Both the position numbers and the translations under genes were made by a program. Shown here piece after piece: positions 9,726-18,255 of a DNA stretch of 64,000 nucleotides. Source of the stretch: Actinophytocola sp044466355 (GTDB lineage Bacteria > Actinomycetota > Actinomycetes > Mycobacteriales > Pseudonocardiaceae); NCBI RefSeq assembly GCF_044466355.1, contig NZ_JBITMQ010000010.1, positions 62,001 to 126,000 on the forward strand, given 5' to 3'. The number at the start of each line of letters is the position of its first letter. Positions within the stretch are counted from its first letter, which is position 1. The notes under the pieces are model-generated. The model had not been told where the DNA came from. It searched no databases and saw only the letters and a program-made list of their open reading frames with translations.

Positions 9726-11826
9726 GGAGGTTCCCCGACGTCTGGACACGGTCACCGTCGGCGGGCACCGTGCGTTCGACGCCCTCCTCGACGCACGCGG
9801 TGTGCTGGAGGAACGACCCGCCACCGAAGCCGCCGTCGGTGAGTGTGAGTTTGCCGCCGGAGAGCTGCGCGCCCACGGCCGAGTAGGCGTTCTTCCCGCC
9901 GGTGATCTCGACGTGCGCGGTGTCGGCGGCGGCGACGCTGCGGTAGTCCCGCAGCTCCCAGCGGACCGTGCCCGCGGTGTCGGCACGGGACAGGAACGCC
10001 TTGGCGCTGTTGGTGCCGCGCACCACGGACCCGCCGCCGACGTGCAGCCGCTGGTCCGCCTTCCCGGTGAGCCGGATGCCGGTGCCGGACAGGGTGCTGT
10101 CCGCCACCGTCACCGCCGACGCGGCGACCGTGATGGGGGCGCCGCCTTCCCTGCCCGTGAGGGTGCTGCCGGTCAGGTGCAGCTCACCGGTGCCGTTGAA
10201 CGCGTTTCCGTCCAGGTTGGACAGCACCGTGCGCACAAGGTGGACCGGCTTGGTCACCGACGCCTGGACGACCTCGGTGCCCGTGGCGATGGTGAAGTCG
10301 CAGCCCTCGATGATGTTGGGCCGCGCGGACAGCGTGGACGCCTGCGAGATGATCAGCCGGTCGTCGGCCGAGCAGCCACGCAACTGGACGCCGTCGGCGT
10401 TGACCCAGATCATCCCGGACCCGGCCAGTCCCGCCTTGCGGATGACGCGCATGTCCTCGAGCGTCAGGTCGGTGACCTTGACCCTGGCGACGAACCACGA
10501 GCAGACGTGCCGCTTGACCGTGATCCGCTTCGCGGCCGACCCCCAGGCGGCGCCGGAGTTCGCGAACGTCATCAGACCGGAGTTGCCGATGTAGGTCAGG
10601 TCGTGCTCGTACTGGCCGTGCGTGACGAACGGGCCCTGGTCGTCGCCGTCGCCGTGGCAGTTCTCGACGAGCCCGTACGCGGACGCGGTCCAGTCGTTGA
10701 GGTGCCGGGCGTTGGAGGTGTGGCAGTCGGCGACGTGCCCGTACAGGCAGTAGATCTGCTGCGTCAGGTAGCCGGCGCCGCCGTAGGTGACCGACTTGGG
10801 GTTGGCGAGCGAGCAGGCGCGGGTCTGGAAGTGGGTGCACCAGCGGCGCATGACGACCGGCCAGAACGTGCCGGTGGCGTCGAGACCGGAGACGTCGCAC
10901 CACGTGGCGTACTCGTAGGCCACCGGGTGCGAACCGCTGTACTGGTCGGTGCCCGTGCCGACGAAGACCATGTTCCGGACGTGGACGCGCTCGACCGGCT
11001 CGACACGGGTCCACGTGATCGTGCGCCCCGTCTTCAGCGGCCACCCGTTGAGGTAGTTGACCCGGATGTGCGTGCCGTCCACGATCTGCGTGACCTGCAA
11101 CAGCTTCTGCAGTTCACGTTCCCACCGGCCCGCGCCCTGGTTCACCTCGGCCGCCCACCACCCGCCGACCTCGAACGCGCCGGAGTCCGGCACCTCGAAC
11201 ACGTCGGACAGCTCGGGCATGTCCGCGCTCAGCGTGGCGGTCACGACGGTGTCGGTGACCTTGCCGCGGAAGAACATCACCGCGCCGAACGGGTTGTCGT
11301 GCGAGTTCGGTTCGATGCCGTCGGTGCGGACGGTGTTGCCGCCGAAGTCCAGTTCCAGGTCGGATCTGGTGAACGTGTGGCGGCGGGTGAACAGCAGGTC
11401 GGTGTGCGCCTCGACGCGGCTGATGTCCGGGTCGTTCACCAGCGCGTCGAGCGCGTCGTCGGCGGGCCGCTTCGCGTCGAACAGGCCGAACGTGCGGAAG
11501 TCGCCGACGCCGACGTGCTGCTGGCGCCAGCGTCCCTTGCCGCCGGTGCCGATCACGGTGCCACCGTTGGGTTCCGCCGTGTCGTTCGCGGCCCACCGGA
11601 CCAGCATGCCGCCGCCGTCACCGGGCTCGTGGTACCCGGCGACCCGCACGAGTGTCCCGTCGGGCGTCCCGCGGAGGGCGAGCAGGTCGGCGACGGTGTC
11701 GACGGCGCGGACGTCCTTGGGTTCCGTCCGTTCACCGGCGTTCGCCACGCCGGGAGCCAGAAGGGCCAGGCCGCCCGCGCCACCGGCGGCGAGTAAGGCA
11801 CGGCGGGAGGTCAGGGATGGGTTCAT
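9718..11826 (-). CDS. Tat-exported right-handed beta-helix protein (candidate polysaccharide-active enzyme), paralogue 1
   Basis: A 702-residue protein. The N-terminus has a twin-arginine-type signal (TSRRALLAAGGAGGLALLA, residues 6-24), so it should be exported folded. Residues 45-105 form an extra domain, then from VGDFRTFG onward a long repetitive beta-strand region with many short Asn/Gly turns, as in parallel beta-helix lyases and hydrolases. Strongly conserved with its neighbour are GGAGYLTQQIYCLYGHV, SNARHLNDWTASAYG, a His/Asp-rich ENCHGDGDD and HGQYEHD. It has a TTA leucine codon (codon 11) inside the signal peptide. Activity unknown; a polysaccharide lyase or hydrolase fits the operon. 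Confidence 0.75.
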   Translation of the reverse strand: MNPSLTSRRALLAAGGAGGLALLAPGVANAGERTEPKDVRAVDTVADLLALRGTPDGTLVRVAGYHEPGDGGGMLVRWAANDTAEPNGGTVIGTGGKGRWRQQHVGVGDFRTFGLFDAKRPADDALDALVNDPDISRVEAHTDLLFTRRHTFTRSDLELDFGGNTVRTDGIEPNSHDNPFGAVMFFRGKVTDTVVTATLSADMPELSDVFEVPDSGAFEVGGWWAAEVNQGAGRWERELQKLLQVTQIVDGTHIRVNYLNGWPLKTGRTITWTRVEPVERVHVRNMVFVGTGTDQYSGSHPVAYEYATWCDVSGLDATGTFWPVVMRRWCTHFQTRACSLANPKSVTYGGAGYLTQQIYCLYGHVADCHTSNARHLNDWTASAYGLVENCHGDGDDQGPFVTHGQYEHDLTYIGNSGLMTFANSGAAWGSAAKRITVKRHVCSWFVARVKVTDLTLEDMRVIRKAGLAGSGMIWVNADGVQLRGCSADDRLIISQASTLSARPNIIEGCDFTIATGTEVVQASVTKPVHLVRTVLSNLDGNAFNGTGELHLTGSTLTGREGGAPITVAASAVTVADSTLSGTGIRLTGKADQRLHVGGGSVVRGTNSAKAFLSRADTAGTVRWELRDYRSVAAADTAHVEITGGKNAYSAVGAQLSGGKLTLTDGGFGGGSFLQHTACVEEGVERTVPADGDRVQTSGNLRV

Positions 11827-11837
11827 CGTGCGACTCC

Positions 11838-13694
11838 TCACACGGTCAGGTTCGGGGTGGTGTGGACGCGCGGCCCGTCGGCGGGCATGGTGCGCGTGAC
11901 GTTCTCTTCGACGCAGCGGGTGTGCAGCAGGCAGGACTCGCCGGTGAAGGCGGCGAGGTTCAGCGCGCCGCCGTGGAAGTGGGTGCCGACCGCGGTGTAC
12001 CGGTTGGTGCCGGTGGTGATCGCGACGTGTGCGTCTTCGGTCGTGCTGAGGTAGTCGCCGAGCTGCCAGACGATCTGCCCGGGGCCGTCGGCGCGGGACA
12101 ACAGCGCGCGTGCGGAGTTGGTGCCCTCGACCACGGCACCGCCGCCGACCGCGAGGCGTTGGTCGCGCACGGCGGAGAGCCTGATGCCGGTGTTGCTCAG
12201 CTTTCCGCCGCGCACCACGACTTCCGCGGCGCCGACCAGCATCGGCGCCGCGTTCTCGCCCCCGTCGATCACGGTGTCGGTGAAGTGCACGGCACCGGCG
12301 CCACGCAGCACGGTGCCGTTCGCGCCGCGGATCCGGCACCGGACGAAGTGGACGGTGTTGGTCACCGGGGTCTGGACGAGCACCTGGTTCGGTGGCAGGT
12401 CGAACGCGCAGTCCGCGATGACGTTCGGCCGCGCGGACCGGTTCGAGCGCTGGGCCACCGCGAACGTACGCGCCGAGCAGCCACGCATGTGCACGCCGTC
12501 CGCGTTGACCGTGAGCGTGCCGCCGGGGTCGAAGGTCGACCTCGGCACGACGTGCACGTCCTCCAACGTCAGGTCGGTGATCTTCGTGCCGGCGACGAAC
12601 CAGGAGCAGACGTGCCGCTTCACGGTGATGCGCTTGGCGCTGATGCCCCACTGGGCACCGGAGTTCGCGATGTCCATCAGCCCGGAGTTGCCGACGAACA
12701 CCAGGTCGTGCTCGTACTGGCCGTGGGTGGTGAACGGGTTGCCGCCGGAGTCGTCGCCGTCGCCGTGGCAGTTCTCGACGATGCCGTACGCGGACGCCGT
12801 CCAGTCGTTGAGGTGGCGGGCGTTGGAGCTGTGGCAGTCGACGACGTGCCCGTAGAGGCAGTAGATCTGCTGGGTCAGGTACCCCGCGCCGCCGTAGAAC
12901 ACGGTCGGCGGGTTCGCAAGCGAGCAGCGTTCGGTGCGGAAGAACGTGCACCAGCGGCGCATCACCACCGGCCACCACGTGCCGGTCGCGTGGAGGTCCG
13001 ACACGTCGCACCGGACCGCGTACTCGTAGGCGACCGGGTGCGAGCCCGTGTACTCGCGGTCGTCGGGCAGTTCCCCGTTCTGCGGCCCGTCGTAGGGCGG
13101 GGCGCCGACGAAGACCATGTCGCGGACGTGAACGCGTTCGACGGGCTCGACCCGGGTCCACGTGATCACCCGGCCCGCCGCGAGGTCCCAGCCGTTGCGG
13201 TAGTCGACCCGGATGTGTGCGGCGTCGACGATCTGCGTGACCTGGACCATCTTCTGCAGCTCACGCTCGTCACGGCCCGCGAGGTTGTTCACCACGGCGG
13301 TCCACCACTGCCCGACCGCGAACGCCGACGCGTCACCGACCTCGAACACGTCGGCCTGGTCGGGCATGGTGGCGGTGAGCGTGTGGGTCACCGTCGTGTC
13401 GGTCACGGTGCCCTGGAAGAACATGACGGCACCGAACGGGTTGTCGTGCATGTTGCGTTCGATACCGTCCGTGCGGATCGTGTGACCGCCGAAGTCAAGC
13501 TCCACATCGGACCGGGTGAACGTGTGACGGCGGGTGAACCACAGGTCCGAGTGGGCCTCGATCCGGTGTATCGCCGGGTCGTTCACGAGCGCGTCGAGCG
13601 CGTCGTCCGCGGGCCGGGAGTCGTCGACGATCCCGAACGTACGGAAGTCACCGACCCCGGAAACCCTTGGCACAGCACGAATCGAACTCGTCAT
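11838..13694 (-). CDS. right-handed beta-helix protein without signal peptide, paralogue 2
   Basis: A 618-residue tandem paralogue of the next gene (11826-9718). Alignment starts at VGDFRTFG (residue 14 here, about residue 106 in the paralogue) and runs to the C-terminus with the same His/Asp-rich motifs (ENCHGDGDD, HGQYEHD). It therefore lacks both the Tat signal and the roughly 60-residue N-terminal domain. I find no signal peptide in the upstream frames, and the ATG at 13694 has a GAGG ribosome-binding site, so the short form looks genuine rather than misassigned. It is the first gene of the leftward operon, 11 bases before its paralogue. It may act in the cytoplasm on imported oligosaccharide, or be exported with its partner. 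Confidence 0.75.
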   Translation of the reverse strand: MTSSIRAVPRVSGVGDFRTFGIVDDSRPADDALDALVNDPAIHRIEAHSDLWFTRRHTFTRSDVELDFGGHTIRTDGIERNMHDNPFGAVMFFQGTVTDTTVTHTLTATMPDQADVFEVGDASAFAVGQWWTAVVNNLAGRDERELQKMVQVTQIVDAAHIRVDYRNGWDLAAGRVITWTRVEPVERVHVRDMVFVGAPPYDGPQNGELPDDREYTGSHPVAYEYAVRCDVSDLHATGTWWPVVMRRWCTFFRTERCSLANPPTVFYGGAGYLTQQIYCLYGHVVDCHSSNARHLNDWTASAYGIVENCHGDGDDSGGNPFTTHGQYEHDLVFVGNSGLMDIANSGAQWGISAKRITVKRHVCSWFVAGTKITDLTLEDVHVVPRSTFDPGGTLTVNADGVHMRGCSARTFAVAQRSNRSARPNVIADCAFDLPPNQVLVQTPVTNTVHFVRCRIRGANGTVLRGAGAVHFTDTVIDGGENAAPMLVGAAEVVVRGGKLSNTGIRLSAVRDQRLAVGGGAVVEGTNSARALLSRADGPGQIVWQLGDYLSTTEDAHVAITTGTNRYTAVGTHFHGGALNLAAFTGESCLLHTRCVEENVTRTMPADGPRVHTTPNLTV

Positions 13695-13866
13695 GGGACG
13701 CCTCGGCTTTCACGCGATCCAGGCCCGCGGCCGCGCGGAGCGGCAACGGAAGAGGGAAGGCCGGGCGAACACGCGAGGCGTGCAGGCGGCGGAGCTGCTG
13801 ACCGAACCTTCCGCGGTCGGGCTGTGACATCGCGGAGGGCCAGCTGTACGCCCGATTGGTGGCGAA

Positions 13867-13896
13867 ACTCTAAACAGGACTCGACGAGAACGTCAA
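13867..13896 (-). promoter_or_regulatory. promoter of the beta-helix/ABC operon
   Basis: On the minus strand TTGACG (13896-13891) is followed after 18 bases by TAGAGT (13872-13867), a good vegetative promoter. The -35 box overlaps the stop codon of the IclR gene. Transcription would start near 13860, leaving a leader of about 165 nt before the beta-helix start. The -10 box lies within TAGAGTTTCG, which is nearly repeated near the divergent promoter (TAGTGTTTCG, 14788-14797). Confidence 0.5.
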
Positions 13897-14687
13897 GCGC
13901 GCACGTACCCCAGCCCCTCGGAGATCCGGCCCGCCGCGTCCCGCACCTGCCTGCCCAGCTCCTGGTACTGCCACGTCGGCAGACCGATTTTCAGGCCGGT
14001 GATGCTGATCGCACCCGCGCACGCTCCCGTGTGGTCCCGTAACGCGGAACCGATGCAGAACACCCCGGTCGCGTCCTCCTCGTCGTCGAACGCGTACCCC
14101 GTCTCGCGGATGTCCTTCAGGTGGGCCAGCAACTGGTCGAGCTGCGTGATCGTGCGGTCGGTGCGCTTCGGCAGCCCGATCCTCGCGATCAGGTCCGCGA
14201 CCTGCCGGTCGTCCAGCTCGGCGAGCAGCGCCTTGCCCAGGCCGGTGCAGTGCGGCAGCTCACGCATGCCCATGCGCAGGTCCACCTGCACGCGTTCGCC
14301 GTTCATCACCTGGTCGATCACCACCGCGTGGTCGCTTTCGGACACGGCCAGTCGCGACGTCATGCCGGTGGCGCGGGTCAGCTCGGCGAGCACGGGCCGG
14401 GCCACGTCCCGCAGGGAGAGCTGGTCGCGCGCCCGGTCACCGAAGCGGGCCAGCGCCATGCCCAGCCGGTAGCGCCGGTTCATCCCCTCGCCGTCGTCGG
14501 CGACGAGCCCGCGCTGCTGCAGCGTGTGGAGGGTCGCGAACGCGGAGCTCTTCGACAGCCCGCACGCGCCCGCGACCTCGGTCACACTCAGCCCCTTGCC
14601 CGGCTCGCCCCCGGCCAGGGCCTCCAGCACGTCCACGGCCCTGGCGACGCTGCGGATCCAGTACCGGGACTCCTCGCTGTTCGTCAT
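13893..14687 (-). CDS. IclR-family transcriptional regulator of the sugar-catabolic locus
   Basis: A 264-residue IclR-type regulator: N-terminal winged helix-turn-helix (AVDVLEALAGG, then TEVAGACGLSKSSAFATLHTL, residues 12-55) and a C-terminal effector domain (GMRELPHCTGLGKALLAEL; ATGVFCIGSALRD; GAISITGL). It sits between the two divergent catabolic arms and most likely controls both. A promoter TTGAAG-18-TAAGCT (14725-14696 on this strand) puts the transcript start close to the ATG, so the mRNA may be nearly leaderless. Codon 216 is TTA, rare in such GC-rich genes. The effector is unknown. Confidence 0.9.
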   Translation of the reverse strand: MTNSEESRYWIRSVARAVDVLEALAGGEPGKGLSVTEVAGACGLSKSSAFATLHTLQQRGLVADDGEGMNRRYRLGMALARFGDRARDQLSLRDVARPVLAELTRATGMTSRLAVSESDHAVVIDQVMNGERVQVDLRMGMRELPHCTGLGKALLAELDDRQVADLIARIGLPKRTDRTITQLDQLLAHLKDIRETGYAFDDEEDATGVFCIGSALRDHTGACAGAISITGLKIGLPTWQYQELGRQVRDAAGRISEGLGYVRA

Positions 14688-14733
14688 GACCGAACAGCTT
14701 ACGGCTCTACCGCACAAATCTTCAAGCCACTCG

Positions 14734-14762
14734 TTGACCAGCACCTTCGAGCCGCTTACGAT
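14734..14762 (+). promoter_or_regulatory. promoter of the aminotransferase operon
   Basis: TTGACC (14734-14739), 17 bases, TACGAT (14757-14762), a strong vegetative-type promoter reading rightward. Transcription would begin near 14769, about 105 nt before the aminotransferase start. The operator-like inverted repeat at 14783-14798 lies just downstream. Confidence 0.55.
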
Positions 14763-14782
14763 CGTCGTACTGTTCGACAGGA

Positions 14783-14798
14783 ACGAATAGTGTTTCGT
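14783..14798. promoter_or_regulatory. candidate IclR operator
   Basis: An inverted repeat ACGAA-N6-TTCGT just downstream of the rightward promoter. It contains TAGTGTTTCG, which closely matches TAGAGTTTCG at the divergent beta-helix promoter. Binding here by the neighbouring IclR protein would block the aminotransferase operon. Only these two copies were noticed, so this is a weak to moderate inference. Confidence 0.35.
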
Positions 14799-14876
14799 AA
14801 AGCGTATGTCGCGGCGGAATGATATCCGCGTCACCCGGAGCGGGGCTGGTTCCGAGGTGACCCCGAGGAGAACCAC

Positions 14877-16235
14877 GTGATCCACCAGGAGACCCCGTCC
14901 ACTCCCCTGCCCGAAAGGGCCCGCCAGGTCATCCCCGGCGGCGTCAACAGCGGGCAGCGCAACGTCCCAGGCCTGTCCGACCTGGTGATCACCAGGGCCG
15001 CGGGCGCGCGGTTCTGGGACGCGGACGGGCGGGAGTACACCGACTACCACGCCGCGTTCGGGCCGCCGCTGCTCGGCCACGCCGACGCCGAGGTGGACGT
15101 CGCCGTCGCCGAGGCGGCCCGCAGCCTGGACCTGTGCGGGGTCGGTGTGACCGAGGGCGAGGTCGTCCTCGCCGAGACCCTGACCGAACTGATCCCCAGC
15201 TTCGAACGGGTGCTGCTCACCAGCACCGGCTCCGAGGCGACCTTCCACGCGCTGCGCGTCGCGCGCGCCGCGACCGGCCGCAGGCTCGTCGTGAAGTTCC
15301 AGGGCTGCTACCACGGCTGGCACGACTCGGTCAGCCTCAACGTGATCTCCACCCCGGACCGCGTCGGGCGGCACGACCCGATCTCCACGGGCATACTCCC
15401 TGAGGTGCTCGACGCCACGCTGGTGCTGCGGTTCAACGACGTCGCCGCCGTGCGCGAGACCTTCGCCCGGCACGGCGCCGACATCGCCGCCGTGATCGTG
15501 GAACCGGTGCCGCACAACGTCGGCTGCCTCCTGCCGGACCAGGAGTTCCTCACCGCGTTGCGGGAGGAGTGCACGAGTCACGGCAGCGTGCTGGTCTTCG
15601 ACGAGGTGATCACCGGCGTCCGGCACGGCCTCGGCGGCTGGCAGCAGATCTCCGGGATCACGCCCGACCTGACCACGATGGGCAAGGCGATCGCCAACGG
15701 CTACCCGATCGGCGCGCTGGGCGGCCGCGCCGACCTGATGGACCTGTTCAGCTCCCGCCCCGGCGCACCGGTGTTCTTCGCCGGCACCTACAACGGGCAC
15801 CCGGCCGTCGTCGCGGCGGCACTGGCCACACTGGACAAGCTGCGCCGGGAACCGGTGCACGAGCACGTGTTCCGGCTCGGCGACCGCGCCCGCACCGAGC
15901 TGGCGGCGCTCTACCGGGAACTGGCCGTGCCCGCGGTTGTCACCGGGTACGGCTCTGTGTTCGTCACCTACTTCATGACCGGCCTGCCGAAGAGCTACGA
16001 CGACCTGCTCGCCAACGACACCGGCATGTTCGTCGGCTACCGCCGCAGGCTGCTGGAGCACGGCATCTTCGAGCTGCCGCTCAACCTCAAGCGCAGCCAC
16101 TTCTCCTACGCCCACACCGACGACGACGTGGACCGGCTGCTGACGGCGACCGAGGCGGCGGTGCGTGCACAGCTCGCCGACCCGGCGACGGACGTGTCGG
16201 GCGCGTCGACGATGGCGGGAGCGGTGCGGTGCTGA
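14877..16235 (+). CDS. class III PLP-dependent aminotransferase (glutamate-1-semialdehyde aminomutase-like)
   Basis: A 452-residue fold-type I PLP enzyme closest to the glutamate-1-semialdehyde aminomutase group. Landmarks: PGGVNSGQR near residue 20, STGSEATFHALRVARAATG around 116-133, the cofactor-ring region CYHGWHD, Asp242 in VFDEVITGVRHG, and the Schiff-base Lys270 in TTMGKAIANGYPIG. It is not linked to tetrapyrrole genes but heads a sugar-acid operon, so a keto-sugar or keto-acid aminotransferase, working in the degradative direction, is more likely than HemL. The GTG start has a GAGGAG ribosome-binding site six bases upstream. The next gene overlaps its 3' end. Confidence 0.85.
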   Translation: MIHQETPSTPLPERARQVIPGGVNSGQRNVPGLSDLVITRAAGARFWDADGREYTDYHAAFGPPLLGHADAEVDVAVAEAARSLDLCGVGVTEGEVVLAETLTELIPSFERVLLTSTGSEATFHALRVARAATGRRLVVKFQGCYHGWHDSVSLNVISTPDRVGRHDPISTGILPEVLDATLVLRFNDVAAVRETFARHGADIAAVIVEPVPHNVGCLLPDQEFLTALREECTSHGSVLVFDEVITGVRHGLGGWQQISGITPDLTTMGKAIANGYPIGALGGRADLMDLFSSRPGAPVFFAGTYNGHPAVVAAALATLDKLRREPVHEHVFRLGDRARTELAALYRELAVPAVVTGYGSVFVTYFMTGLPKSYDDLLANDTGMFVGYRRRLLEHGIFELPLNLKRSHFSYAHTDDDVDRLLTATEAAVRAQLADPATDVSGASTMAGAVRC

Positions 16236-17416
16236 CGGTGAACAAGACCCGTGCCGCAGGCCCGGCCGGGCGGATCAGCCGCGTCGAGACGCTGACGCTC
16301 GGCACGGCGTGGCGCGACTTCGGCTACGTCCGCGTCCACACCGACGAGGGCCTCACCGGCGTCGGCGAGATCACCCACCCCTACCGGGTGCGCGAGACCT
16401 GCCTGCTGGCCGAGGCGATGGGCGAACGGCACCTGCTCGGCGCCGACCCGTTCGACGTCGAGGAGCTGTGGCTGCGGCTCTACCAGGGCGACTTCCTGCG
16501 CGGCGGCGACATCGGCGGCATCGTGGTGTCCGGTGTGGACCAGGCACTGCACGACATCATGGGCAAGGCACTCGGCGTGCCCGCCTACCGGCTGACCGGT
16601 GGCGCGTGCCGCGACCGCGTGCGGGTGTACGCGAACGGCTGGTACACCGGCGACCGGGAACCGTCCGCCTTCGCCGAACGCGCGAAGGAGACCGTCGCCA
16701 CCGGGTACACCGCGCTGAAGTTCGACCCGTTCGGCGCGGGGCTCGGCGAGCTGTCCAAGACAGAGCGACAGCTGTCGCTGGACATCGTGGCCGCCGTCCG
16801 CGAGGCCGTCGGCCCGGACGTCGACCTGTTCGTCGAGGGACACGCCCGGTTCGCGTTTCACACCGCGGCCCGGTTGGTGCGGGAGCTGGAGCCGTACGAC
16901 ATCGGCTGGTTCGAGGAACCGCTGCCGTGGACGCACATCGAGCGCTACGCCGAGCTGCGTGCCCGCGCCACGTTCCCCATCTCGGGCGGCGAGCACTTCC
17001 ACAACCGCTACGAGTACGCCCGCCTGTTCGACACGAACGCGGTCGACATCATCCAGCCGGACCTGTCGATGGCGGGCGGGTTCACGGAGGTGCGCAAGCT
17101 CGCGGCGATGGCGGACGTGCACGCGATGACCGTGGCACCGCACAACTCCAACTCACCGCTCTGCACCACCGCCTCGGTGCACGCGGTGCTCGGCATCCCG
17201 AACTTCACGATCCTGGAGACGTTCGACGGCCTGCTCGAACCGTACGTGTTCGACGCGGTGCGCGGCACGCTTCCCGTGGTGGACGGGCACATCGACATCC
17301 CGGACCGGCCGGGGCTCGGTGTCGAGCTGGCCGACGAGGTGTTCGCCGAGCACCCGCCGACCCACCGGTTCTGGAACATGTTCGCCGAGGGCTGGGAGAA
17401 GCGGAACCGCACATGA
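16229..17416 (+). CDS. enolase-superfamily acid-sugar dehydratase (mandelate racemase/galactonate dehydratase type)
   Basis: A 395-residue member of the mandelate racemase subgroup. Metal ligands and catalytic residues in the expected order: K164 in LKFDPFG, E203 and H205 in VEGHARF, E229 in WFEEPLPW, E255 in ISGGEHFH and H305 in VAPHNSNSP. That set resembles D-galactonate/gluconate-type sugar-acid dehydratases. These abstract the proton alpha to a carboxylate and lose water, giving a 2-keto-3-deoxy acid. The GTG at 16229 overlaps the aminotransferase end by 7 bases and has GGGAG upstream; GTG 16238 is an alternative. The product could feed the DapA-like lyase of the divergent arm. Confidence 0.87.
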   Translation: MLTVNKTRAAGPAGRISRVETLTLGTAWRDFGYVRVHTDEGLTGVGEITHPYRVRETCLLAEAMGERHLLGADPFDVEELWLRLYQGDFLRGGDIGGIVVSGVDQALHDIMGKALGVPAYRLTGGACRDRVRVYANGWYTGDREPSAFAERAKETVATGYTALKFDPFGAGLGELSKTERQLSLDIVAAVREAVGPDVDLFVEGHARFAFHTAARLVRELEPYDIGWFEEPLPWTHIERYAELRARATFPISGGEHFHNRYEYARLFDTNAVDIIQPDLSMAGGFTEVRKLAAMADVHAMTVAPHNSNSPLCTTASVHAVLGIPNFTILETFDGLLEPYVFDAVRGTLPVVDGHIDIPDRPGLGVELADEVFAEHPPTHRFWNMFAEGWEKRNRT

Positions 17417-18255
17417 TCGTAGACGTCCACTCGCACCTGTTCACGTGCCCGGACCACGTCGGCGACCCGTTCGCCGAGGAGTCGGCCCGCGCGCACGGCG
17501 GTCACGTCGACCTGACCGTGCGCTGGGCCGACTACGCGGCGAGCGCACCGGAGGGCACGCGCACGATCGTGGTCGGGGGCAAGGCCCGCCGGTCGGGGCT
17601 GTGGGTGGACGACACGGCGGTCGCTGAGTACGTGGCGGCGCACCGGGACCAGCTGATCGGCTACCTGTCGCTCGACCCGACACAGCCGGGGTGGCGGGAC
17701 GAGCTGGCACACGGGCACCAGGACCTGGGTTTGCGCGGCGTCAAGCTGATGCCGATGTACGCCGGGTTCGACCCGGCGGCGCCGGAGTACGACGACCTGT
17801 TCTCCTACGCCGAACTCCACGGGTTGCCGCTCCTCGTGCACACCGGCACCACGTTCGTGTCGAAGGCGCCGCTGAAGTACGCGTTCCCGGTCCACCTCGA
17901 CGAGGTCGCCATCCGCCACCCGGAGCTGAGGATGGTGCTGGCGCACCTGGGCCACCCGTTCGAGGGCGAGTGCGTCGCGGTGATCCGCAAGCACCGGCAC
18001 GTCTACGCGGACGTGTCCGCGCTGCACTACCGGCCCTTCCAGCTGTGGCACAGCCTCCGGCTGGTGCAGGACTACGGCGTGTGGGACAAGCTATTGTTCG
18101 GCAGCGACTACCCGTTCACCACGGTCGACGCCTCGATCGACGGGCTGCGCGCGGTCGGTGCCGTGCCGGGGATTCCCGGACTGGACCCGCTCGACCGGGA
18201 CGAGGTGGAGAAGCTCATCCACCGGGATGCCCTGCCGCTGCTGGGGCTGTCATGA
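17413..18255 (+). CDS. amidohydrolase-family (TIM-barrel) metal-dependent hydrolase
   Basis: A 280-residue protein of the amidohydrolase-2 group. The metal-binding HxH sits at the very N-terminus (DVHSHLF, H6 and H8), followed by a His on strand 5 (LLVHTGTT), a His on strand 6 (MVLAHLGHP) and an Asp on strand 8 (LFGSDYPF). Such enzymes hydrolyse lactones or amides, or decarboxylate. In a sugar-acid operon a lactonase or a deacylase is plausible. The ATG overlaps the dehydratase stop (ATGA), and its own stop overlaps the SDR start, so all three are coupled. Confidence 0.82.
   Translation: MIVDVHSHLFTCPDHVGDPFAEESARAHGGHVDLTVRWADYAASAPEGTRTIVVGGKARRSGLWVDDTAVAEYVAAHRDQLIGYLSLDPTQPGWRDELAHGHQDLGLRGVKLMPMYAGFDPAAPEYDDLFSYAELHGLPLLVHTGTTFVSKAPLKYAFPVHLDEVAIRHPELRMVLAHLGHPFEGECVAVIRKHRHVYADVSALHYRPFQLWHSLRLVQDYGVWDKLLFGSDYPFTTVDASIDGLRAVGAVPGIPGLDPLDRDEVEKLIHRDALPLLGLS

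Noticed and set aside
13648..13830. A 60-codon frame in the leader of the beta-helix operon, considered as a missing signal peptide or leader peptide
   Set aside because: It has no ribosome-binding site, no similarity to the paralogue's N-terminus and no hydrophobic core of signal type.
14877..16235. Calling the aminotransferase HemL
   Set aside because: Although PLP motifs fit that group, no tetrapyrrole genes are near and the operon is catabolic.
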